Shown here piece by piece: positions 54,034-61,541 of a stretch of 64,000 nt of DNA. The DNA lies in assembly GCA_031292525.1 (NCBI GenBank), contig JARLGY010000036.1, forward strand, positions 1-64,000, given 5' to 3'. Every line of letters begins with the position of its first letter. The stretch's first letter is position 1. The notes beneath the pieces were generated by a model. The model had not been told where the DNA came from. It was given only the letters and a program-made list of their open reading frames with translations, and searched no databases. Made by a program: the position numbers and the translations under genes. Source of the stretch: Flavipsychrobacter sp. GTDB taxonomy: Bacteria > Bacteroidota > Bacteroidia > Chitinophagales > Chitinophagaceae.

Positions 54034-54393
54034 TTAAAAATAGCCTTGCTGCACAAGATACCTGAATAGACCAGCAAGTGGTGCTGCAGATAAGTAGGGT
54101 GCGTACATCTTCTTTTGGTCAACCGGGGTTACAATGGTCCATGTCGGGGCACCTTGTTCGTGGGTCACTTCGGCAATACGTGAATGTGACCTGTTGTACA
54201 CTTTTAGAAAAGTAAGATCACTGTCTATAGACTGCTGCTTATAGCTACCTATAAGCTCGCCATTATTGTAGATGGAGTTCGCTTTTATTTCCACTTTTAC
54301 TGATGTGGTATCTGGGAGTGGAGTTATCTGCTGGGCGTGGACTGGCAAATAACAGGACAGATATAGTAAAAGGATTGATACAGACCTTAACAT
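54034..54393 (-). CDS. Hypothetical secreted protein
   Basis: 119 residues. Signal peptide (MLRSVSILLLYLSCYLPVHA) followed by a small beta-rich region (VKVEIKANSIYNNGELIGSY, LTFLKVYNRSHSRIAEVTHE) and ending LFRYLVQQGYF. No recognised domain. It is separated from the MMPL operon and RAYT by non-coding stretches. Confidence 0.7.
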   Translation of the reverse strand: MLRSVSILLLYLSCYLPVHAQQITPLPDTTSVKVEIKANSIYNNGELIGSYKQQSIDSDLTFLKVYNRSHSRIAEVTHEQGAPTWTIVTPVDQKKMYAPYLSAAPLAGLFRYLVQQGYF

Positions 54394-54528
54394 TGTGAGG
54401 ATTAAAGTACAAGTTAAAATAAAATATTGTTCTGTGTGTGGTGTTTGTTTATTGAATGGATGGTAATGCAGTGCTAAAGGCAGTTTCTGGATAATCTTAG
54501 GTTGGGGTTAATAAAAATTATGCTTTAA

Positions 54529-54548
54529 CTCCGCGCTTTAGCGCGGAG
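54529..54548. repeat. REP-like palindrome 1
   Basis: CTCCGCGC-TTTA-GCGCGGAG, 8-bp stem. Confidence 0.75.
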
Positions 54549-54565
54549 CCATTGATAACGCTCTT

Positions 54566-54577
54566 ACGCTTTAGCGT
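54566..54577. repeat. REP-like palindrome 2
   Basis: ACGC-TTTA-GCGT, 4-bp stem; overlaps the last codons of the transposase gene. Confidence 0.55.
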
Positions 54578-55002
54578 TGACTGCTGAAATTGTACTTGGT
54601 GATAAATGAGTTGTACTCCTGTTGGAATGTAATTTTTTTATGATGCTCTTCCTGATTCTTTATATAGTTCCTTACGGTATCAATCATAGATTCGCTTACT
54701 GATACAGCAAAATATTCGTCAGCCCACTCGAGCTTGGGTTCTACTAATTTCTGATTGTTTGCCCAAAATGAGCTTTCTCCTTTTATCAATTGTAAAGTTT
54801 TAGCAATTGTCATATCCGCATTTAAGGCGAATAAACAATGTACATGATCGGTATAACCATTCACAAAGTCGATATAAAATGATTTATCTACAGCATTATT
54901 TTTTATATGCTGGAATAAGATCGGCCGTGTCTCAGGGGTCAATATAGGTAGCCGGTTCTTAGTTCCCCAAACTGCGTGTATCCATACTTTAACGTAAGCC
55001 AT
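54571..55002 (-). CDS. IS200-like/REP-associated tyrosine transposase
   Basis: 143 residues of Y1-transposase (HUH) fold. The metal-binding His-x-His is TDHVHCLFAL (His53, His55) and the nucleophilic tyrosine is Tyr113 in RNYIKNQEEHH. ATG 55002 gives the family start MAYVKVWIHAVWGTKN; longer versions are rejected. Sits alone between the palindromes. Single-strand DNA cleavage and joining at palindromes is the family's mechanism. Confidence 0.88.
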   Translation of the reverse strand: MAYVKVWIHAVWGTKNRLPILTPETRPILFQHIKNNAVDKSFYIDFVNGYTDHVHCLFALNADMTIAKTLQLIKGESSFWANNQKLVEPKLEWADEYFAVSVSESMIDTVRNYIKNQEEHHKKITFQQEYNSFITKYNFSSQR

Positions 55003-55053
55003 GATAAATTGGAAACAATAAAAATAATGGAATATCCTCAATTTAATAATCAG

Positions 55054-55063
55054 GGCTAAAGCC
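55054..55063. repeat. REP-like palindrome 3
   Basis: GGC-TAAA-GCC, short stem, reverse orientation to palindromes 1-2. Confidence 0.45.
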
Positions 55064-55085
55064 AGGTAAATTTAGCTTTATGAGT

Positions 55086-55106
55086 CCCCACCCTAAAGGG
55101 ATGGGG
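55086..55106. repeat. REP-like palindrome 4
   Basis: CCCCACCC-TAAA-GGGATGGGG, 8-bp stem with one bulged T, reverse orientation. Confidence 0.65.
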
Positions 55107-55179
55107 TTTGAGCATATTCACTTTATATAGCTTATTATATACTTTAACTTCGCACTATGGTATTGAATTACATCCCACT

Positions 55180-55959
55180 CTACAAAAACATAAACTTATC
55201 CCCGTCTTTCAAAAACGGAAAGTGACTGCGTGCATCTGATAATACATCTTTTGATAGTGTAACGGTATGCACTGCAACGCTATCGCTTTGCTGCCACAGC
55301 GTTGCTCCCAAAGGGTCAAACACGCTGCTGTCGCCGGAATATGGGAGGTCCTTTCCATCAATACCTACGCGGTTCACACCTACTACATAGCTCATGTTTT
55401 CTATAGCCCGTGCCTGCAGCAAGGTTTTCCATGCCAGGCTGCGGCGCTGGGGCCAGTTGGCCACATATATCAGCACATCATACTCATCCTGGTTGCGCGC
55501 CCATACGGGGAAACGCAGGTCATAGCATACCAACAGGCATATCCGCCATCCCTTCACTTGTGCTATCAGCCTGCGTGTGCCCGCTGTATAATGCTCATTT
55601 TCACCGGCGTAGCCAAATAAATGGCGTTTGTCATAATAGCCGGTATTACCATCGGGCTGTACCCATAGCATGCGGTTGTAGTACTTGCCCTCTTCTTCTA
55701 TAATAAGACTGCCCGTAAGTATGCACCTGTACTTAGCTGCCATATCCTTCATCCACTGTACCGATGCACCAGTCATGGGTTCTGCCAGCCGTTCCGGAGC
55801 CATGCTAAAACCCGTGCTGAACATTTCTGGCAGCACCACTACTTCTTTTTTATCTGTAATGCTGCTAATTAACTGCTCGTATTGCTTAAAGTTGGCTTCC
55901 TTATCTTCCCATACTATATCGGGTTGTATCAGCGTTATATTTAAATGTTCTCCTGCCAT
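55180..55959 (-). CDS. Nitrilase-family omega-amidase (YafV-like)
   Basis: 259 residues with the Glu-Lys-Cys catalytic triad at Glu45 (LPEMFSTGF), Lys111 (YYDKRHLF) and Cys145 (LVCYDLRFPVW). The closest group is YafV/Nit2-like amidases that hydrolyse omega-amides such as 2-oxoglutaramate, sometimes listed as part of methionine salvage. No mtn genes nearby. Divergent from the lipoprotein gene. Confidence 0.88.
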   Translation of the reverse strand: MAGEHLNITLIQPDIVWEDKEANFKQYEQLISSITDKKEVVVLPEMFSTGFSMAPERLAEPMTGASVQWMKDMAAKYRCILTGSLIIEEEGKYYNRMLWVQPDGNTGYYDKRHLFGYAGENEHYTAGTRRLIAQVKGWRICLLVCYDLRFPVWARNQDEYDVLIYVANWPQRRSLAWKTLLQARAIENMSYVVGVNRVGIDGKDLPYSGDSSVFDPLGATLWQQSDSVAVHTVTLSKDVLSDARSHFPFLKDGDKFMFL

Positions 55960-55975
55960 TAAATGGTATTTTGGA

Positions 55976-55983
55976 TACTTTTG
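55976..55983 (+). promoter_or_regulatory. -7 box of the lipoprotein gene
   Basis: TACTTTTG, 29 nt before the ATG at 56013. Confidence 0.5.
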
Positions 55984-56012
55984 AAGTAGTAAATGTTTTG
56001 TGGTTACAAATT

Positions 56013-56750
56013 ATGAGAAAATCAGCACTTCTGTTGTTATTGATATTGCCAGTAATGGTACTTTCCTGTAAATGGCTTCCTAATAAAAAGAAATCGCCCA
56101 CCAGTGTGCCTATATCCCGCTGGGTAGAGGTAAAGCGCCTGAACAATGATAGCACAATAAGACCCTTTAAAGATACGATACGTGTAGAATTTCAGCGCAA
56201 GAACAACTATTTATGGACTAAGGCAAACGGTATTCAGTATAAGAAAACCTATACGCTTGTGGGTAACGAGCTTGCCTTTGGACCTTTTAGCCTCGTACTG
56301 GTGTCGCGCAAGCCGGGCAAGCTAATACTGCGGGAAGACTCTATAATACACTACTTCATTACCGACACCAGCAAAGTGATAAGGGACACTACCAAGTACA
56401 AAAATGGACATGTTGTGGAAACTTACCTGCCAGTTGGCAGCATCAACCAGATGGTAGGGCACTGGAGCATATACAAGCGTACCAGCCCCCAGCAAGGCGA
56501 GGTGGACTACAACAAACTAATAAAGATGGTTGATATAACAGCAGGTAGCTCTGATAAAAAGCTGGGCTATATATACGCTACACTAGACCCTCCCGGTTCA
56601 CCATCATGGGCTATAGACACCTATACCAGCGATCAGGTGCTGCAATGTTCCGGCAAGGACAAACGTAATTTGCGTGTGCTTAAATGCGCCAACCAGGAGC
56701 TAGTACTGGAAGAAGACGGGATCACGTATTATTTTAAGGCGTTTAAGTAG
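56013..56750 (+). CDS. Hypothetical lipoprotein
   Basis: 245 residues from ATG 56013 (MRKSALLLLLILPVMVLSCK). Type II signal peptide with lipobox LSC. The mature part is beta-rich with ISRWVEVKRLN and NQMVGHWSIYKRTSPQQGE, somewhat like lipocalin-type 'GxW' folds, but not firmly recognised. Exported to the inner or outer membrane. The longer upstream start is rejected. Confidence 0.75.
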   Translation: MRKSALLLLLILPVMVLSCKWLPNKKKSPTSVPISRWVEVKRLNNDSTIRPFKDTIRVEFQRKNNYLWTKANGIQYKKTYTLVGNELAFGPFSLVLVSRKPGKLILREDSIIHYFITDTSKVIRDTTKYKNGHVVETYLPVGSINQMVGHWSIYKRTSPQQGEVDYNKLIKMVDITAGSSDKKLGYIYATLDPPGSPSWAIDTYTSDQVLQCSGKDKRNLRVLKCANQELVLEEDGITYYFKAFK

Positions 56751-56820
56751 CAGGAACGGTCTTAACCCGTTTTGGAATGACATTTTTAATGTTGGACCAT
56801 TTATTGGGCTCAATACAAGA

Positions 56821-58473
56821 TCACCTCACTTTCACCAAATAATACGCATGCGTCTCCCCACCCCGCGTAGCCGGGTTCAGGAATGGGCCGGTGAGTTCGC
56901 TAACCTTAAAGAACCTGCCTGCCTTTAAAGTGTCTAAACTGTAATTCATTTTGGCTAGGTCTGCCATTCCTTCATCGCTTGTAAGTATATACTTGCTATC
57001 GGCTATTTCGCTGGTGGTATCGGCACGGCTGGTAACGCCCTGGGCATAAAAGGGTAGTGCATTCAGTGGGTCGTGCACTTTGTAGGCTACAAAATGGTCT
57101 GTACTAATATTATTAGTGTGCAGGTATCGGCCAGCCTGTGCGCCTACCTCATACTGGAGTAAAGGGTAATAAAAGAAGTTGGTCATAATGATATTGGCCA
57201 ATATTATAGCCGAACAGCATACCCAGAACAGCTTGCCCTTGATCTCCCTTTTGGTAGTAGCCACATATAACCATACCAGGAAACATGCAGCCCATACCGT
57301 GATACCCCAAGCACCTGCCGGGAATACAAAAATAACCACCAGCAGGCAGGCCAGGAAAAGCAGGGCCGATATATACAGCATGTATTGGCGCACTATAGTG
57401 TGAAGCTTGCGGTACTTGTTCTCCTCAAAAAAATCTTTCAGCAGTTTTGCAGTGGTTATAGCCGCCAGCGGGAAGGCTACAAATATGTAATGGGGTAATT
57501 GGTACTTTGACGAGCCCAGCGCTATATACGCCAGTAAAAAGCCACCTACACATATCCATTCCTGCTGCGGCTGTAGCCTGAATTTTTGTTTCACCATTTC
57601 TATAATACTTACCACCAATGCAGGCAGGAATAGAAATATCCATGGCAAGAACGACCACAGCATGTTTACCAGCAGGAAGCTGAAATCAGCGCCGTTTTGC
57701 CAGGGGCTCTCACCCGTTATACGGCCAAAGCTTTGTGTCCAGTAAAAGAAGCGCAGGCCCGATACTCCTGTTTTGCCAGCAACCACTTTTTCAGGGTGCA
57801 GGTCAAACTGCTGGTATAGTCCTATGCTCATAGGTATCAGCAGCACGCCAATTACTATGATAGCCAGCAGGTATTGTGGCTTAAAGAACATTTTCCAGTC
57901 GCGTTTCAGGGCCCAGTCCGTAGCGAAGCAGAATACAGGCACCATTATAGCTATTGGCCCCTTGGTCATCATACCAAAGGCTATGGCTGCAGCGCCCAGC
58001 AGTAACAGGTAAAGTTTTCGCTGCACCTGCCACTCTTTTATCAGCCATATAGCAGTGATCACCCAGCTCAGCAGTATAGTATCGCAGCGCACATCGTTGG
58101 TCATCAGGAACATACCCTGGCAACTGCCCAGTATCAGGGCAGCCATACGGCCTGTAGCATCGTTATACAGCCTCTTGCTCAGTTTGTAAGTAACAAACAG
58201 CGCCCACAAGGCAAACAGGATAGATGGTAACTTATATGCAAAATTATTTATGCCGAACAAGCTCATGCTACCTGCGCTCACCCAAAACAGGAAGGGCGGC
58301 TTATCCAGGTACTCCATGCCCCGGTCATATACATGCAGGTAGTCGTGGGCGCGCAGCATTTCGCGGCTCATCTCGGCGTATTGCGATGCATCCACGTCCA
58401 TGGTGTCCACCCGCACGGCCATAAAGTATAAGATGGCTAATACAATAAAAACCCAAAAAGGAACTTTAGGCAT
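56821..58473 (-). CDS. GT39-family (ArnT/PMT-like) glycosyltransferase
   Basis: 550 residues with about 11-12 membrane helices. The early loop has the acidic DVDASQYAEMSREML motif (catalytic aspartate region) and YLDKPPFLFWVSA, both typical of ArnT-like transferases that take a sugar from undecaprenyl-phosphate. Likely adds a sugar (for instance to lipid A or a surface glycan). Not linked to arn genes. Confidence 0.88.
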   Translation of the reverse strand: MPKVPFWVFIVLAILYFMAVRVDTMDVDASQYAEMSREMLRAHDYLHVYDRGMEYLDKPPFLFWVSAGSMSLFGINNFAYKLPSILFALWALFVTYKLSKRLYNDATGRMAALILGSCQGMFLMTNDVRCDTILLSWVITAIWLIKEWQVQRKLYLLLLGAAAIAFGMMTKGPIAIMVPVFCFATDWALKRDWKMFFKPQYLLAIIVIGVLLIPMSIGLYQQFDLHPEKVVAGKTGVSGLRFFYWTQSFGRITGESPWQNGADFSFLLVNMLWSFLPWIFLFLPALVVSIIEMVKQKFRLQPQQEWICVGGFLLAYIALGSSKYQLPHYIFVAFPLAAITTAKLLKDFFEENKYRKLHTIVRQYMLYISALLFLACLLVVIFVFPAGAWGITVWAACFLVWLYVATTKREIKGKLFWVCCSAIILANIIMTNFFYYPLLQYEVGAQAGRYLHTNNISTDHFVAYKVHDPLNALPFYAQGVTSRADTTSEIADSKYILTSDEGMADLAKMNYSLDTLKAGRFFKVSELTGPFLNPATRGGETHAYYLVKVR

Positions 58474-58520
58474 GCGAATAGTTTTCTGCTAACAAAAATA
58501 ATCTCAATTTAGCCCTCATT

Positions 58521-59555
58521 ATGCTTCAGCTACAATATTACCCTTTTGATCTGGCTTTCAAACATCCATTCACCATCTCCAAAGGCAGCAAAACGCACCA
58601 GCCAACCCTTGTCGTGTCGCTTGGGCTGGGCAACTTGCGCGGCTATGGCGAAGCGCCGGCCATAAGTTATTATAATGTTACGGTTGAGCAGATGATAGCC
58701 TCGCTGGAAGCAAAACGCCAGGTAATAGAGCGCTATGCACTAACAGATCCTAACCGTTACTGGCATTTTCTGCACCACTTGCTGCCCGGCCAAAACTTTC
58801 TGATAGCTGCGCTCGATATTGCCGGGTGGGACCTCTTTGCGCAACTGCGCCGCCAGCCACTGTACCGGTTGCTGGGTATAGACCCCGCCAATATGCCCAC
58901 TACCGACTATACCATAGGGCTAGACACCCCCGAAGAAATGGTACGAAAAATGGAGGAGCTTAAATGGCCCATATATAAAGTGAAGGCAGGCAACCCAGGT
59001 GATATTGATACACTCCGGCTTTTGCGTGCCCATACAAATGCACCTATACGCATAGATGCCAACGAGGGCTGGACGTTTGATGAGATCAAAGCGCTGCTGC
59101 CCGAACTGGTGAAACTGAATATAACAATGATAGAGCAGCCCCTGCCCAGGGAGGAATGGGAGGCTATGAAAGAACTAAAAGCCATATCGCCTATACCATT
59201 GTTTGCAGACGAGAGCTGCCGGGGAGAGGACGATGTGAAAAAATGTGAAGACAGCTTCCATGGCATCAACATAAAGCTTACCAAGTGCGGGGGGATAACA
59301 CCCGCATTGCGCATGATAAAAGAGGCGCGAGAGATTGGGCTAAAAGTAATGATAGGTTCTATGAATGAATCGACTGTGGGCAGTGCGGCTGTAGCTAACA
59401 TTATGCCCCTGGCCGATGAAGCCGACGCAGATGGGCCATTATTGCTGCAGGAAGATGTAGCCGCAGGGCTTAGCTATGATAATGGAAAGATAACCCTGAG
59501 TGATGGCCCCGGCCTGGGCATACAGTTTTGGGGGCAGAAAAGAACAAAGCAATAA
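58521..59555 (+). CDS. Dipeptide epimerase (L-Ala-D/L-Glu epimerase type)
   Basis: 344-residue enolase-superfamily enzyme. KxK acid/base motif YKVKAG (Lys153, Lys155), metal ligands Asp179 (RIDANEGW), Glu205 (IEQPL) and Asp230 (ADESC), and the second base Lys252 in NIKLTKCGG. This fits L-Ala-D/L-Glu epimerases, which recover murein peptides. Adjacent to murB and in line with the NagZ-like fusion; starts ATG 58521. Confidence 0.88.
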   Translation: MLQLQYYPFDLAFKHPFTISKGSKTHQPTLVVSLGLGNLRGYGEAPAISYYNVTVEQMIASLEAKRQVIERYALTDPNRYWHFLHHLLPGQNFLIAALDIAGWDLFAQLRRQPLYRLLGIDPANMPTTDYTIGLDTPEEMVRKMEELKWPIYKVKAGNPGDIDTLRLLRAHTNAPIRIDANEGWTFDEIKALLPELVKLNITMIEQPLPREEWEAMKELKAISPIPLFADESCRGEDDVKKCEDSFHGINIKLTKCGGITPALRMIKEAREIGLKVMIGSMNESTVGSAAVANIMPLADEADADGPLLLQEDVAAGLSYDNGKITLSDGPGLGIQFWGQKRTKQ

Positions 59556-59572
59556 CACATAACTTGCACACA

Positions 59573-60574
59573 ATGCACCTGCAACACCATATCTCGTTAA
59601 AGCCATACAATACATTTGGTATAGATGTACCCGCATCGGCCTTTACAACAATAGACGATGAAACCCAATTGGCACAAGTACCGCAAGACCAGAAATTATA
59701 TATGCTGGGTGGGGGGAGCAATATATTGCTTACACAACCTGTAGAGGGGCTGGTAGTACTGAACAGGCTGAAGGGCATAACCACAGAAAAAGAAAATGAA
59801 GACCATGTGTGGCTGCGTGTGCAGAGTGGCGAAGTATGGCACCAGTTTGTGATGCAGGCCATAGATAAAGGCTACGGTGGGGTAGAGAACCTTGCGCTGA
59901 TACCCGGTACTGCCGGGGCATCGCCCATACAGAATATTGGAGCATATGGAGTAGAGGCTAAAGAAACGATAGATGAGGTAACCGCATGGCATTGGGGTGA
60001 GAGGAAATTTGTTACCTACACTAACAGCGACTGCAAGTTTGGCTACCGGGATAGTATTTTTAAGAACGAGCTTAAAGACCAGGTATTTATAACATCGGTA
60101 ACCTACAAGCTGAATAAAGTACCTAAGTTTAACACCAGCTATGGCGCTATAACCGAAGAGCTTGAGAAAATGCATGTGCAGGAACTGAGCGTAAAAGCTA
60201 TAGCCAATGCTGTAATTGCTATACGTAGCAGTAAGCTGCCCAACCCTGCAGTAATAGGGAATGCAGGCAGCTTCTTTAAAAATCCAACCATTACTAAAGC
60301 CCACTACGAGGAGTTGCTGAAGACCAACTCGCAGATACCCTCTTACCCGGTAAATGAAACTCATATAAAAGTGCCTGCGGGCTGGCTGATAGAGCAGTGT
60401 GGATGGAAGGGCTACAAAGAAGGCCACACCGGTGTGCATGCTAAACAGGCGCTGGTACTGGTTAATTACGGTAATGCCAAAGGCAGCGAAGTATGGCAGT
60501 TATCAGAAAAAGTGGTGCGGTCTGTACAAGAACGTTTTGGTATAGAGCTGGAACGCGAAGTGCAGGTCTGGTAA
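59573..60574 (+). CDS. murB: UDP-N-acetylmuramate dehydrogenase
   Basis: Completes UDP-MurNAc synthesis for peptidoglycan with FAD and NADPH. 333 residues from ATG 59573 (MHLQHHISLKPYNTFGID; the 15 preceding codons overlap the upstream gene and are rejected). FAD-binding YMLGGGSNILL, GTAGASPIQNIGAYG, and the catalytic GNAGSFFKNP with its serine. It is the type I form. The 3' end lies inside a 43-bp-period imperfect direct repeat. Confidence 0.94.
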   Translation: MHLQHHISLKPYNTFGIDVPASAFTTIDDETQLAQVPQDQKLYMLGGGSNILLTQPVEGLVVLNRLKGITTEKENEDHVWLRVQSGEVWHQFVMQAIDKGYGGVENLALIPGTAGASPIQNIGAYGVEAKETIDEVTAWHWGERKFVTYTNSDCKFGYRDSIFKNELKDQVFITSVTYKLNKVPKFNTSYGAITEELEKMHVQELSVKAIANAVIAIRSSKLPNPAVIGNAGSFFKNPTITKAHYEELLKTNSQIPSYPVNETHIKVPAGWLIEQCGWKGYKEGHTGVHAKQALVLVNYGNAKGSEVWQLSEKVVRSVQERFGIELEREVQVW

Positions 60575-60639
60575 AGTAAATGTCACCTCGAATGAGGGGG
60601 AAGCGCAGGTCTGATAAAGTGACCGTCATCTCGCAGGAG
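60557..60639 (+). repeat. Imperfect tandem copy of the murB 3' end
   Basis: Copy A is 60557-60596 and copy B is 60600-60639, offset 43 bp, 32 of 40 bases identical. Copy A includes the last codons and stop of murB. Each copy has a GTCAxCTCG motif. Confidence 0.7.
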
Positions 60640-60680
60640 CGTTCTTCAGCGACGGAGAGATCTGTTTAATCGAGCATCAC
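60625..60680. repeat. Interspersed-repeat-like segment
   Basis: GTCATCTCG and GAGAGATCTGTTTA flank a GC-rich variable middle. It resembles short intergenic repeats seen in many Bacteroidota genomes. The remainder of the 341-bp gap (60575-60915) is AT-rich with no evident gene. Confidence 0.4.
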
Positions 60681-60915
60681 AGCCAATCTTTTGCATTTAG
60701 CAATAGTGCCTTGTTATAAATACCCACATTTTACTCTAAAAATTATGCATTAACAAAATGTTTACATATTTTTATTGCATGCAGATATGTAAAGTAAATT
60801 TTGATTAAAGGTTAAAGGACTCACTTAATGAGACATTGATTTTTAAACCAGTTATCAGCCTTGCTTTACATAGAAACAACAAGCTATTATTCACCTTAAA
60901 CAAAAACAAACTTCT

Positions 60916-61350
60916 ATGAAAAAAGCATTATTTCTTGCACTATTATGCTTAAGCAGCTTCTCTGGCTTTAGCCAAGTTTATTTGACGGTTACGAATAGTA
61001 CTTCTTTTGACGTTGAGTTTTACATTATCGGAGATTCCCACACACTTTGTGATTATGCAGGAGGTTTAAGTTTAATTGATGTACCAGGAGGTACTACATT
61101 TAATGGGGGGGCAACTCTTGTTTCTGATCCAGCATGGGGATTTAGTGGTGGTAGTGGCACTACCAAAAATGTTTCATACTCTAAAGCGCATGTGCCTCCA
61201 ACGTGTAGTGGCGGCGGTGTAAAATTTGGAGAATCTTGTTCTGGATGGTCTACTACAGCTAGTTATTTTGATCCATGCGCTGGCACTACCATTAATGTAT
61301 CCTGGTCTAGAGATCCGATAACACAAAATGTTACCATTACTGCATATTAG
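60916..61350 (+). CDS. Small secreted cysteine-containing protein
   Basis: 144 residues. Signal peptide (MKKALFLALLCLSSFSGFS), then a beta-rich mature part with four Cys (HTLCDYAGG, PPTCSGGG, GESCSGW, FDPCAGTT) that could form two disulfides. The composition is Ser/Thr/Gly-rich, and the surrounding DNA is more AT-rich than the window average. No recognised family. Followed by a strong terminator. Confidence 0.65.
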   Translation: MKKALFLALLCLSSFSGFSQVYLTVTNSTSFDVEFYIIGDSHTLCDYAGGLSLIDVPGGTTFNGGATLVSDPAWGFSGGSGTTKNVSYSKAHVPPTCSGGGVKFGESCSGWSTTASYFDPCAGTTINVSWSRDPITQNVTITAY

Positions 61351-61391
61351 ATGATAATTAGATGAATAATTAAACAGAAATGATGATTTTT

Positions 61392-61426
61392 AATTGGCTG
61401 CAGTACAACTGCAGCCAATTTTTTTA
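61392..61426 (+). terminator. Terminator after the small secreted protein
   Basis: Perfect 13-bp stem AATTGGCTGCAGT / ACTGCAGCCAATT, 3-nt loop, T5 plus. Confidence 0.9.
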
Positions 61427-61541
61427 TGCATTGTCATAGATGAATAATTTATGCAGACCATTTTTACTTTTTTCATAAAAAATTCCTAAATTGTTATGTA
61501 TTATTATTCTATCTTTCTGTTTATTCAAAAGTACATTATCT

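Larger units (their letters stand above)
54529..55106. mobile_element. RAYT-type element with flanking CTTTAG palindromes
   Basis: A 143-residue HUH transposase gene is bracketed by two palindromes on each side. All four share the core CTTTAG (or its complement CTAAAG): left arms with loop TTTA, right arms with loop TAAA, so the pairs point in opposite directions. This is the plan of a REP-associated tyrosine transposase and its REP palindromes. No target-site duplication or terminal inverted repeat was found. Confidence 0.7.

Noticed and set aside
54529-55106. Complete insertion sequence with terminal inverted repeats
   Set aside because: No classical terminal repeats or target duplication; the layout matches a RAYT with REP-like palindromes.
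60575-60915. Small RNA gene in the murB-downstream gap
   Set aside because: Only repeat-like and AT-rich sequence seen; no terminator or promoter pair defines an RNA.
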